64,000 bases of DNA from Shinisaurus crocodilurus (Eukaryota; Chordata; Lepidosauria; Squamata; Shinisauridae). The position numbers and the translations under genes were made by a program. The notes under the pieces are model-generated. The model was not told the origin of the DNA. It saw nothing but the letters and a program-made list of their open reading frames with translations, and did not search any database. Each line of letters begins with the position of its first letter. The first letter of the stretch is position 1. This document shows positions 1-8,787 of the stretch, piece after piece. The stretch covers positions 19,491,525 through 19,555,524 of the forward strand of contig CM037879.1 of the NCBI GenBank assembly GCA_021292165.1, given 5' to 3'.

Positions 1-287
1 CCCCTGTGAATTTGGCAAGCATAACAGTATTTACTGTGCTGAAAATGTTACTTTCTCAAACAGAGTTTTGCACACAACGAGTACAAGCATTTCTTTTTAA
101 AGATGAACTGCCATGCTTCTTCTTGATCCGTGATGCAGATGGCAATTCAAGTATTTTCAGTTGCCTTCCCTTTTTTTGCGTAGCAGCTTTGTCATTGCAT
201 CTTTGCTCTCTCATAAATGGCATGTCGGAAGAACGCCTCACAGTGGCCAAGTGTCTCTTTTGTCGGTCTATTCTTAGCTCGTTCCAG
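1..287 (+). other. PRKCE: PRKCE intron, 3' end only
   Basis: The stretch before the first visible exon is intronic. It ends in a usable acceptor with a T/C-rich run (about 255-287). Short open frames on both strands here show no family resemblance. I see no mobile element in it. Confidence 0.8.
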
Positions 288-374
288 GTGCAGAGTCTCA
301 ACCGCCGGTTCCTGGATCCTCACCAGGAGAAGATGACCGGTCAAAGTCAGCACCAACTTCCCCGTGTGATCAAG
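288..374 (+). CDS. PRKCE: PRKCE coding exon (V3 hinge, 14-3-3 site)
   Basis: An 87-nt internal exon of protein kinase C epsilon, a diacylglycerol-activated, calcium-independent Ser/Thr kinase. The reading starts with two bases completing a Gly codon (288-289), then Ala-Glu-Ser, and continues to Cys-Asp-Gln plus the first base of a Glu codon. It contains the V3-hinge motif RSKSAPTSP (from about 349). In the human enzyme this holds Ser346, Ser350 and the upstream Ser337, and RSxSxP is a mode-1 14-3-3 site. The acceptor is a pyrimidine-rich tract ending ttccag (281-287) and the donor is caag|gttcac. The split Glu codon is completed exactly by the exon at 2645, which supports both boundaries. Relative to the human protein as I remember it, the segment between the AES and SSP motifs differs at several residues while the docking motif is unchanged. 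Human numbering is from memory. Confidence 0.93.
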
Positions 375-841
375 GTTCACCAACTTTTATTTTCTACTGA
401 TAAATATACTGCATTCTTTTGGGTCTTCTCACTGAACCCCATAGCATTGTACAAATGTAGTGCTGCCAGCTCAGGTTTAACAAAGACATATGGGGCTGCC
501 TTATACCGAGTGAGATCATCCGTCCACCTAGTCAGGTACTATCTACTGCAGTGGCTCGCCAAGGTCTTGGAAGGGGGCCTTTCCCAGCTTTTGTACCTAA
601 CATCCCTTTAACAGTTAAAGGGATCTTGGATTAAAGTTCAAATGGAGATTGAACTTGGGACATTCTATATGCTAGCCTTCCCCAGTCTGGTGCCTTCCGG
701 ATGCATCGGACTACAGATCCTACCATCCCCAGACAATATGCCCACACATCTGGAAGGTACCAGGTAGGTGAAGCCTGCGTGGTAGCATCTTTATGGGAAG
801 AGGGGTACTGACAGTTCCCACAAGGTTCTGGAATGGAAAAG

Positions 842-843
<2 letters not shown>

Positions 844-876
<33 letters not shown>
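844..876. repeat. (CA)n microsatellite
   Basis: About 16 uninterrupted CA units. Open frames read through it on both strands (poly-His/Thr or poly-Cys/Val) and are not coding. Confidence 0.95.
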
Positions 877-877
<1 letters not shown>

Positions 878-1021
878 CCATTGAGACCATGTGGAGACTT
901 TGTGTCTCCCTGTATAAGATTGTGGATGCCAAAGGGAAACCACCATGGTTCGGTGTCTTCAAGGAGAAGAGCCCTGCAGCAGAAGGGGGATCCGGGTGGG
1001 CCTGCAGTCCCTTTTCCTCTG

Positions 1022-1600
1022 AACATAAGAATATAAGAAGAGTCATGCTGGATCAGGCCAAGGATCCATCTAGTCCAGCATTCTCTTCACACAGTGGGCA
1101 ACCAGCTGCCCACGGGAAACCCACAAGGAGGACATGAGTGCAACAGCACCCTCCCACCATGTTCCCCAGCAACTGGTGTACATGGACATACTGCCTCTGA
1201 TCCTGGAGGTAGCATATCGCCATCAGGACTAGTAGCCCTTGATAGCCTTCTCCTCCATGAATTTGTCCAATCCCCTTTTAAAGCCCTCCAAACTGGTGGC
1301 CATCACTACATCTTGTGGTAGCGAATTCCATAGTTTAACTATGCGCTGTGTGAAGAAGTACTTCCTTTTGTCCGTCCTGAACCTCCCGCCATCCAGCTTC
1401 ATGAGATGACCCCAGGTTCTAGTATTATGATAGAGGGAGAAAAATGTCCCCCTCTCCAGTTTCTCCACACCATGCATAATTCTGTACGCCTCTATCATGT
1501 CTCCCCTTACTCGCCTTTTTTTCTAAGCTAAACAATCCCAGCTGCTGTCACCTTTCCTCATAAGGGAGTTGCTCCAGCCCGTTGATCATTTTGCCTCTGC
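1022..1600 (-). mobile_element. L3/CR1-type LINE, 3' end
   Basis: Read on the minus strand, the open frame over 1229-1498 has the CR1-group ORF2 C-terminus: FRTDKRKYFFTQRIVKLWNSLP, split here by a few changes, followed by DVVMATSLEGFKRGLDKF. It is followed by a 3' UTR whose terminal part is seen on the + strand as 'catgctggatcaggcc...catctagtccagcat'. The same family recurs at 17657-18640, 40585-40800 and 62795-63215. The copy is 5'-truncated and frameshifted. Confidence 0.8.
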
Positions 1601-1854
1601 TATAAGGCTTATACTTCCCCGTAAAGGCCCCTCTGTTTCCTGTTCCCTGGACACCTCAAAAACTCTAAGAAAGGGAAGTGGAGGTCAACCAGAATTGTGA
1701 TGAGCCACAGTCCTCGCAGTGCTTATTCACAAGCCTTCTATTAAGATAATCCTTTTAAAGCTTTAGGGAGAGTGACTGAAAATAGTGCCCCCTTCTACTT
1801 CCTCCAAAATTAATATAAAATAACATTGCAGGGACATTTGTGATTTTTCTAAAA

Positions 1855-1877
1855 TATCTATCTATCTATCTATCTAT
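1855..1877. repeat. (TCTA)n microsatellite at LINE tail
   Basis: About six TCTA units directly next to the 3' end of the reversed L2-type LINE, where such tails usually lie. Confidence 0.9.
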
Positions 1878-2622
1878 TAATTTTCTGATGGATTTCTATC
1901 CCACCTTTCTGCCAAGAAAAGGTGCTCAAGATGGGTTAACAATAAAATCCAAATTAACAAAATCTTGATTAAATCATATCAATTACGGTATAAAACAAAC
2001 AAATAAATTAAAATGAAACAAAAAATTAAAAACACAACAAATTAAAAGCAAATGAACTAAAAACAAATAAATTAAAAACACAACAATAAAAGAAATAAAC
2101 AGCACCAACCAATTAAAAACGCCTTCAGCAACATACCAGCTTATATGCCAAAGCCTGAATAGAAACATCTTTACCTGCTGGCAGATGGACAAGGGACCAA
2201 CCAGGCCTCCCTCAGCAGGGAGTTCCAGAGTTTGGGCATGACCATAGAGAAAGGCCTCACTCACATCCCCACCAAGCGTGCTGAGACCAAGAGAACGGCC
2301 TTCCCCTGAGATCTCAAACCCTGGGCAGGCTCATATGGGAGAAGGTGATCTTTCCGGTAGCTTGGTCCCAAGCTGTATAGGGTTTATATTTCATAACCAG
2401 CACTTTGAATTGTGCCTAGAAACAGACCTGTAGCCAGTGAAGCTGTCGTAAATAGGGAGTCACATGCTCCCCGCAAACAGCCCCACTCAACAGTCTGGCT
2501 ACAGCATTTTGAACCGGCTAAGGTTTCTGAACAGTTTTCAAAGGCAGCCCCACGTAGAGTGTGTTACAGCAGCCCAGACAGGATGTAACTGAAGCATGTG
2601 TGACCGTGGCCAGATCTATCAT
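1878..2622 (-). mobile_element. L2-type LINE, 3' end
   Basis: On the minus strand the right part translates, with breaks, to the L2 reverse-transcriptase tail ([10 protein letters not shown]..., then LYVGLPLKTVQK, then VQNAVARLL). The left part is 3' UTR, ending in the 'ccatctTGAGCaccttt...ggtgggatagaaat' type tail and a TCTA microsatellite. It is truncated at its 5' end close to the PRKCE acceptor at 2644. Similar pieces lie at 26103-27165 and 31340-31690. Confidence 0.75.
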
Positions 2623-2644
2623 TCTCATTTTGATCTTTCCTCAG

Positions 2645-2856
2645 AAATTAAAGAGCTTGAAAATAACATTAGGAAAGCATTATCGTTTGACAATCGAGGA
2701 GAGGAGCACAGGGCAGCGGCGACAACTTCAACTGACAACCAGCTTAACACACCAGGGGAGAATGGTGAAAATGGAGAGGTCAAAGCACAGACGAAGCGCA
2801 TGGGCCTCGAAGAGTTTAACTTCATTAAAGTCTTAGGAAAAGGCAGCTTTGGAAAG
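2645..2856 (+). CDS. PRKCE: PRKCE coding exon (end of hinge, start of kinase domain)
   Basis: A 212-nt exon that completes the split Glu codon and ends in phase 0 after Gly-Lys. It encodes [21 protein letters not shown], a fast-changing linker, then [16 protein letters not shown]. The second V3 14-3-3 serine (RKALSF, human Ser368) is present. The glycine-rich ATP loop LGKGSFGKV begins here, and its Val comes from the next exon. The acceptor is tttcctcag (2636-2644) and the donor is ggaaag|gtgcgt at 2857. The linker between EEHRA and LEEFNF is about three residues longer than in human and contains a short repeat, GENGENGE, where mammals have a single GENGE. A degraded L2 LINE ends about 23 bases before the exon. 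Identity of the gene is firm because the kinase start and its neighbours match PKC epsilon over PKC eta. Confidence 0.95.
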
Positions 2857-2934
2857 GTGCGTAGCCTTTGATTGCTGCTTGACTTTGTTTGCTCTCTGTT
2901 TAAATATAAGGCTCGTTTCTCCACATTTTTAAAT

Positions 2935-2991
2935 GTATATATATATTATACATAGTATGATATATATATATATAAATATATATATATAATA
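2935..2991. repeat. (TA)n-rich low-complexity run
   Basis: Alternating TA with a few interruptions, about 80 bases downstream of the PRKCE donor at 2857. It could form hairpins in the transcript. Confidence 0.85.
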
Positions 2992-3401
2992 TCATTCATA
3001 CATACATAACTGATAGGCCCAAGAAGGCCGTGAATACACCTTTGCATGCGTGGTACAACCTGTGTCGTGCAGCATCACGGGGAACTGCAGTTTCCATAGC
3101 AACATGCCCCTGAGCCTGCTGTGCCTCTGGACCTTCGCTCCCCTCCCCCAGCCAACAAAAAAGGGGGTTCATAGGGGTGGTGCATTAAGCCCAATCCACG
3201 CCAGGAGGGCTACAGCAAATTCCGAGAAATCTATATATCTTGATATGCAGAAGTGATATAATCTTCCTGTCCATCGGGGCTTGGAAATAACTGGGTTTGC
3301 CCTGATTTGAGAGGGGAGCAGTCAAGATCCCCCAGTCAGTTTCATGGCTGCGAGGGGATTTCAGTTCAGGTTTCCCCAGTCCCCGTCTGACACGCCTAGC
3401 C

Positions 3402-3690
3402 CAGGGGTGTTGAACCTCAGGCCTGTGGGTCAAATCTAGCCAGCCAGGGTTTCCCAGAAGGCCATGGCCCCATCCCCTCTCTGGCTGCCATTCGTTATCA
3501 CAGGGTTTCCCCCTCCATTTTGAAAGGGGGGGGAAATGCCTCTCCTAAGGCTTAGTGATGGGCAGTAAGAGCTTTAAGCTAAAATAGGCTGGTATTTTTG
3601 GCCGTGGCGCCTTTTGCCTTGAGCTCTGCCCGACACTGGAATGAGGCCTTCTCCAAAATTGAATTTGGCCCTTGGGTTCTACACGGCTCC
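3402..3690. mobile_element. hAT-like non-autonomous element
   Basis: Starts 'caggggtgttgaacctcagg' and ends near 'gaatttggcccttgggttc'. The internal part (gggtttccc...aagctttaagctaaaata...gccttttgcctt) is shared with 50578-50850. The hAT assignment rests on the end sequence and the shared interior; no clean target duplication was seen. Confidence 0.5.
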
Positions 3691-3745
3691 TCTAGCCACT
3701 ACACTGGCAATCATTACCAGTGGTGTCAGCTCTGAGCTGCTAGGT

Positions 3746-3847
3746 CAGTGTTTTCCAACCTTGGGTCCCCAGATGTTTTTGGCCTACAACTCCCAGCATG
3801 CAGTTGCAGGCCAAAAACATCTGGGGACCCAAGGTTGGAGAACACTG
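3746..3847. mobile_element. Palindromic hAT MITE (CAGTGTTCTCC family)
   Basis: Near-perfect inverted repeat of about 50 bases per arm, ends CAGTGTT.../...AACACTG. The flanks tgctaggt and ttctaggt match at 7 of 8 bases, as expected of an 8-bp hAT target duplication. Confidence 0.85.
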
Positions 3848-3975
3848 TTCTAGGTGCTGGGAAAATTCCCTGACACACTAGGCTAAAGCCAGTGCAATGG
3901 GGGAAATTGTCCATGTAGTCCCTCCAAGGGGTGCTATCTTGAGGACCAAGCATGGGTCAGCGGATAATCTAGGGC

Positions 3976-4101
3976 GGCCTTCCCCAGCCTGGTGCCCTCC
4001 AGAACAACTCCCATCATTCCAAACCAGCGTGTACTAGCTGGCGATGATGGGATTTGCAGTCAAACATATCTGTTGGGCATCAAGTTGGGGCAGACTGTTC
4101 T
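3976..4101. mobile_element. Palindromic hAT-like MITE, degraded
   Basis: Relative of the 'ccttccccagcctggtgccctccag' inverted-repeat family, with imperfect arms around 'gtactagctggcgatgatggg'. Target duplication not resolved. Confidence 0.55.
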
Positions 4102-5504
4102 GTCCTGCTTTATCACGCCAGACAGTGCAGCTGCAAACAGATTCTTTATTGCCACAAGCAATGACGAAAAAACCATACACCAAACACCAGTCCAAGAAGC
4201 AAGCCGTAGTTGAAACAATCCAAGGTTCAGAGGGTAGGAGATAAGGGTTCAAGAGTCCAAAGTCCAAGTCCAGGATCATAGCAGCCAGGAGTTGAGATCA
4301 AGGGAATCAAGGAGCGTCGAAACTTTGCCAGGTAACAGCAGTTGTTGCTTTCTACACTGAGCATGGGTCAGCAGCTAGACCAGTGATGGCGAACCTTTTT
4401 GAGCCTGAGTGCCCAAACTGCAACACAAAACCAACTTATTTATTTCAAAGTGCCAACACTGCAATTAAACCTGAATACCGAGGTTTTAGTTTTAGAAAAA
4501 CAACTCATACAGTTGTCCGGACTAATTAACATATTTTGTCTTAAAAGAAAAACACAATAACAGAGCTTTCAATGATACAAACAGTTTTTTGTTGGAAAAA
4601 AAATCAACTCAAAAATTATTATAGTACTACATTGTATACATAGCCTGAAGGGAATTTATACAAACTTTTAAAATAATTAGGCACATGTATTTTTGGATAA
4701 GGGATTCTCAACTTGTAATATGATTATATGCCAGACTGAAATCGTATGGGGCAAGCTTTACCCCGGGTCCTTTCCCTGCTTCTATAGGTGTCGGATTAGT
4801 AAAAGTAAAAGTCAACCTGTACTAGGATGAGCAAGATAAACAAGAAAACTAAACGTGCTTAACCCATTTTAAATACTTTATGTCTTGGACTGCAAACACT
4901 GCATTAGGTAAAAGTTTGCATTGGGCATGCTTTTGCACAATTAATGTGATTTTTACTATTGCATGCATGCTGATAATTTGTCAAACCTTGGCTCATACTC
5001 CGTTAGTTTGAGAGCAACATGTGCAGCACTCAGGTCATGTTAGGGCTTTACATCCAAGCCATGCTCTGTGCATCATTCTTCAAAATCTTTTAAATGTGAT
5101 AAGAAAAGAATTCTGTAACAGGAATTCTAGAACAAAATCATTCTGTTCTACACTGTGAGAAAGAACAAGATCATTAGTGTTTTTGGTAATTAGGATCTAT
5201 ACTTGGTAATCCTGAATTTAACATGTAATTTAGGCTGTACTACAGTGTAGTCCAGAGTTATCCAGTCTGCTAATGGGCTGGGTTATTGATTTGATTTGTA
5301 CCCTGCACTCAAGGGGTACAAAGAAAATTGGCACTCAAGGTGGCTTACAATCACAAATAAACTTGATAAAAACAGTAAACTAATACATTCAAACACATTA
5401 AAAACACAGCAACAGGTGGGGACTAGCACCCAGGTCTCTTACCACTACACTGGCTCTCATATTTGTTTTGCCTTTCCTCCAGGAACAAATGATCTCTCCA
5501 TTTT

Positions 5505-5578
5505 TACCCTCACAACAATCCTGTGAGGTAGGTTAGGTTGAGAGGTAGTGACTGGCCCAGATCATCCAGTGAGAAATA
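5505..5578 (-). mobile_element. Sauria-type SINE fragment
   Basis: Matches the reverse complement of the SINE middle ('ccctcacaacaatcctgtgaggtaggttagg...gactggcc'), with the tRNA head rearranged upstream. It is inserted within the 4381-6168 hAT element. Confidence 0.6.
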
Positions 5579-5912
5579 CGAGGCATTTGCCAGTCCTCTT
5601 CAGGCAGCAAAATGTCCTGGGCCAGGACTGGCTGTGTATGTATGTGTGTCCTGTTTGGCTGCTGTGTCTGAATGAGGCAGTAGGTCAGTCTCTGCTTCTT
5701 TCTTGAAGGTGTGTGTGTGAGAGAGAGGGAGAGACTGAGACTTTTCAGAGCAACTGGGCCTGAAGAATCGGTATTGAGGTAGGCAACGCTGGAGGAAGAG
5801 GAGTGTGCGTGAGCACGGGGATTTAAAGGAGCAGCCCAGCCACTCCTTTGCAGGCAGGCAGGGCTGAGAGCGAGCGCGCAGGTGAGAGAGAGGCAGAGAG
5901 CAGCCGACCTAG

Positions 5913-6072
5913 CATTTAAAGCGGCAGCTGCCCGCCTCGCCTTTCCTTTCCCCGCTTGCTCTCCCGCCCCTCCCCTCCCCTCAAGGAATCTTCATTTAAA
6001 GCGGCAGCTGCCCTCCCCGCCTCGCCTGGCCTCTCTCCGCTTGCTCTCCTGCCCCTCCCCTCGGGAATCCTC
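5913..6072. repeat. Two-copy 80-bp GC-rich direct repeat
   Basis: Two units begin 'catttaaagcggcagctgcc' at 5913 and 5993, both followed by cgcctcgcct...cgcttgctctc...gcccctcccc. The repeat lies in the CpG-rich right end of the hAT element. Confidence 0.8.
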
Positions 6073-6176
6073 GCTGCAATCCCTGCCTGATCTCGCTCCT
6101 CTCGCGTGTCCACAGATTGGTCCCTGCATGCCAGCTGTGGCACGCGTGCCATAGGTTCGCCTTCACTGAGCTAGAC

Positions 6177-6600
6177 TATGAACCCTGACCCAGCCGCGAT
6201 ATCAGTCTGAGTCGGATTCTGGATCTTGGCGTGCGTACCAAGCCAGGAGACGCCTGCTACACCTCCTTCTGCTCACGTGCCTTTTAGCCAGGCGTTTCTT
6301 CTGGCATCTTTGGGCCGGCCGCAACCCTGAAGAGCCCTCCTCCCCTGGGTCTTCCTGACAGCCCAAGGCCAGCGCCTGCAGCGGGGAATCCTCCATCGGC
6401 TCTCCCTGCTCCTGTCCTGTTCCCCAGGGGAGGGGGGGGACGGTCCAAGGTCGACTGGCCTTGGCTGCAATCAGCCACAGGTGTGAGCCCTTCACCCTGA
6501 ACCAACTTCTCTTCTGTGTCAGAGCTGGCGCTGATGCAAGACCCCACACAGGCTGACATATGGGGATTTGGATGCAGAAGGCCCAGGTGCCAATCCCTGC
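6177..6600. other. Unclassified GC-rich stretch
   Basis: About 400 bases between the hAT element and a SINE. Open frames on the minus strand (Arg/Pro/Gly-rich) resemble no family and I read them as chance. No promoter or exon signal is convincing. Confidence 0.5.
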
Positions 6601-6608
6601 TCAGCTTC

Positions 6609-6829
6609 CTTATTTATTTATTTATTTATTTATTATGTTTATATCCCACCTTTTTTCCTGCAAGGAACCCAATGCGGCTTACATAATCCTTCTCCTCCTC
6701 TCCATTTTATCCTCACAACAACCCTGTGAGGTAGGTTTAGGCTGAGAGTCCGTGACTGGCCCAAAGTCACCGAGTGGGGACTCGAACCCAGTCCAGCACT
6801 CTAACCCACTACACCACACTGGCTCTCGG
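6609..6829 (-). mobile_element. Sauria-type tRNA-derived SINE
   Basis: Reverse orientation: the tail (TTTA)n with 'atatcccacctttttt' lies to the left, and the head 'cccactacaccacactggctctc' to the right. The pol III B-box is recognisable (ctcgaacccag in reverse). About 30 bases around 'ggccatgaagctc' are deleted compared with the copy at 62527. Confidence 0.85.
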
Positions 6830-7635
6830 ATAAGAACAAATGAGCTGGCTTTAATTTTAGCAGCCTGGAAGCACATTTCAAATATGGTTTCGATGTCTAT
6901 GCAGGTTACGTATGTTCTCTTCTTTGAAGCTAATCTCATGTGCACGAAGCCTTGTAGGCAATTTGTATATCCTTGTCACATTCCCTGTTTGGGGTGTTCT
7001 TGAGCATGTGATGCTCTGTCACATTGTCTTACTTCATTTGATGGTTCTTAGAATAGTTTAGAAAAGACCAGATGCCAGCCATGCACTACAAAGAGCCATG
7101 ACAATAATGGATAGTTACCTCTTTTCTATACAGCCTTACGGTGCTAAAGACGTTTCCCGTTTCTAAACCGGATTTTTAAAAATGTCAGTAAGTTGAAAGT
7201 ACATCTGCCGATTGAAATGCTAAGCTGCAGTTGGTGTCTTCTATTGAGGCCCCTGACTGCAGAACGTGCTCTGTAGGGGGCATGACCGTTTCTTCTCCCC
7301 AAAGGTGATTCCCACTTCAGATTCCTTGATTTTGCAAGTCAAATAATTTGTTTGTTCCCCCCCCCCCCACTTGCCAGCCATGCAAACTCAACAGGGCGTG
7401 TAAACCTTAGGCTATGTTTGCTCTGCCTCCTACACTATAAAGAGGGGTTGCGGAGGTGATTTTAATGATCATTCTGTTCCTGACTCCCAGCTGAGCAGGA
7501 GCACAACAGGAGAGAGGCTCCAGCTGTTTTTGGGACTGTGAAAAGGCAAGCAGGCTCCCAGAGAGCGAGCGAACAGAGTGAGCAAACAGGGAGAGGAAAC
7601 AGGAGTTTGGCAGCGGAGGTCAAGGGGGAGGTCCC

Positions 7636-7696
7636 TAAAATAAATAAATAAATAAATAAATAAATAAAAACAAAAACATATATATATATATATATT
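7636..7696. repeat. (AATA)n and (TA)n in CR1 leader
   Basis: Two simple runs separated by about 8 bases, ending 24 bases before the ORF1 start. Such runs are unusual in a CR1 5' UTR and may be a private expansion or a junction. Confidence 0.9.
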
Positions 7697-7720
7697 CTAG
7701 GAAGACAGAAACAGAGCACT

Positions 7721-8749
7721 ATGGAAGGAAAGGACTCAGCAGTGGTGGTGACCTGCAAGGGGTGTGCAATGTTTGTTTTCCTGCCGGAGATCGACATGGC
7801 CTACACGTGCAACAAGTGCAAGCTGGTCACGCTGTTGGAAGAAAAGGTCAGAGGACTGGAGCAGCAAGTGTCAACCCTCAGGAGCATAAGAGAAAGCGAG
7901 GAGTTCTTAGACAGAACGGTGGATCTACAGCACCAAAGCACAGTACAGGAGCCAGAAGGGCAACGGCAGGATGAGGCGGAGTCGGAGACTGCAGAGGCAA
8001 GGGAAAAGAACGCAGGGGGAACTCCCTGGAAAAGGGTGACTGTTAGGAGCAGAAGATCTACAAGACACTCTGCGCCTGTGGAAGCAGTGGAGCTATGGAA
8101 CCGCTTCCATGTACTTGAGGACGAGAGCAGAGGACAGCCTGCAGAGGACGGATTACCGGGCACCCAACGTGACAGCGAGCAAGAGGCTGAGGGTCAGTCA
8201 AGTGGAGGCAATCAAACCAAGGCCTACAGCAAGAGGAAGAGAAGAGTACTCGTAGTGGGAGACTCCCTCCTGCGGGGGATCGAAGCCAAAGTATGTCGCG
8301 AAGACCCATGGACTCGCCAGGTGTGCTGTCTCCCTGGGGCACGGATTAAGGATGTGACAGAGCAGCTGCCGAGGCTCATGCAGCCCACCGACACATACCC
8401 CTTTCTTCTCTTCCACGTGGGTACAAATGATACTGCCAAGCGGAGTTACAAAGAAATCACGGCAGACTTTGAAGAGCTGGGAAGGGAACTCAAGAACTTC
8501 GGGGCCCAGATAGTTTTCTCATCCATCCTTCCAGTACTTGGAAGAGGCATAGAAAGGGAAAGAAAAATACTCCGAGTGAATGACTGGCTACGAAGGTGGA
8601 GCCGACGTGAGGGATTTGGATTCTGGGACCACGGGCTACGCTTCCTGGAAGATGGACTGCTGGCAAAGGATGGGTTGCACCTCACAAGGACTGGGAAGAA
8701 TGTGTTTGGCCACAGCATGAGGAACTTAATCAGGAGGGCTTTAAACTGA
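7721..8749 (+). CDS. CR1 ORF1 protein (zinc-knuckle-like, GDSL esterase)
   Basis: A 342-residue open frame. ORF1 proteins of CR1 elements bind the element RNA and carry a lipase/esterase-fold domain. Visible here: paired CxxC motifs (Cys12/15 and Cys30/33), a heptad-rich stretch (about 37-62) that could form a coiled coil, an acidic low-complexity linker (about 75-170), and an SGNH/GDSL hydrolase domain (about 175-340). The hydrolase blocks are GDSL at 180-183 (nucleophile Ser182), GTND at 234-237 and DGLH at 317-320 (Asp317, His320). All three catalytic residues are kept. The ATG at 7721 is chosen because it precedes the Cys motifs and no in-frame ATG lies nearby upstream. ORF2 follows in another frame. 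Confidence 0.9.
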   Translation: MEGKDSAVVVTCKGCAMFVFLPEIDMAYTCNKCKLVTLLEEKVRGLEQQVSTLRSIRESEEFLDRTVDLQHQSTVQEPEGQRQDEAESETAEAREKNAGGTPWKRVTVRSRRSTRHSAPVEAVELWNRFHVLEDESRGQPAEDGLPGTQRDSEQEAEGQSSGGNQTKAYSKRKRRVLVVGDSLLRGIEAKVCREDPWTRQVCCLPGARIKDVTEQLPRLMQPTDTYPFLLFHVGTNDTAKRSYKEITADFEELGRELKNFGAQIVFSSILPVLGRGIERERKILRVNDWLRRWSRREGFGFWDHGLRFLEDGLLAKDGLHLTRTGKNVFGHSMRNLIRRALN

Positions 8750-8787
8750 ATCCAACAGGGGAGGGAGACATAAACTCGGGGGTACCA

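Larger units (their letters stand above)
375..2644 (+). other. PRKCE: PRKCE intron (about 2.3 kb)
   Basis: The intron between the two hinge exons, gttcac to tttcctcag. It contains a (CA)n run, an L3/CR1-type LINE 3' end and an L2-type LINE 3' end, the last filling the intron almost to the acceptor. Bases 375-840 and 1600-1850 hold nothing I recognise. Confidence 0.85.
4381..6168. mobile_element. hAT transposon remnant with perfect 8-bp duplication
   Basis: Ends CAGTGATGGCGAACC and GGTTCGCCTTCACTG are inverted copies. They are flanked on both sides by agctagac (4373-4380 and 6169-6176). No transposase frame is seen. The left 340 bases are shared with 56233-56510. The interior has a reversed SINE fragment (about 5505-5575), a CpG-rich right third and an 80-bp direct repeat. 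It is probably a non-autonomous derivative carrying later insertions. Confidence 0.85.

Noticed and set aside
631..1137. Frames through the CA repeat near 850
   Set aside because: Poly-Cys/Val and poly-His/Thr products of a microsatellite.
5700..6150. CpG island promoter of a second gene
   Set aside because: The CpG-rich block lies within the ends of a hAT element and no exon follows.
6202..6559. Overlapping minus-strand frames of 65-115 codons
   Set aside because: GC-rich composition, no family, no splice or promoter support.
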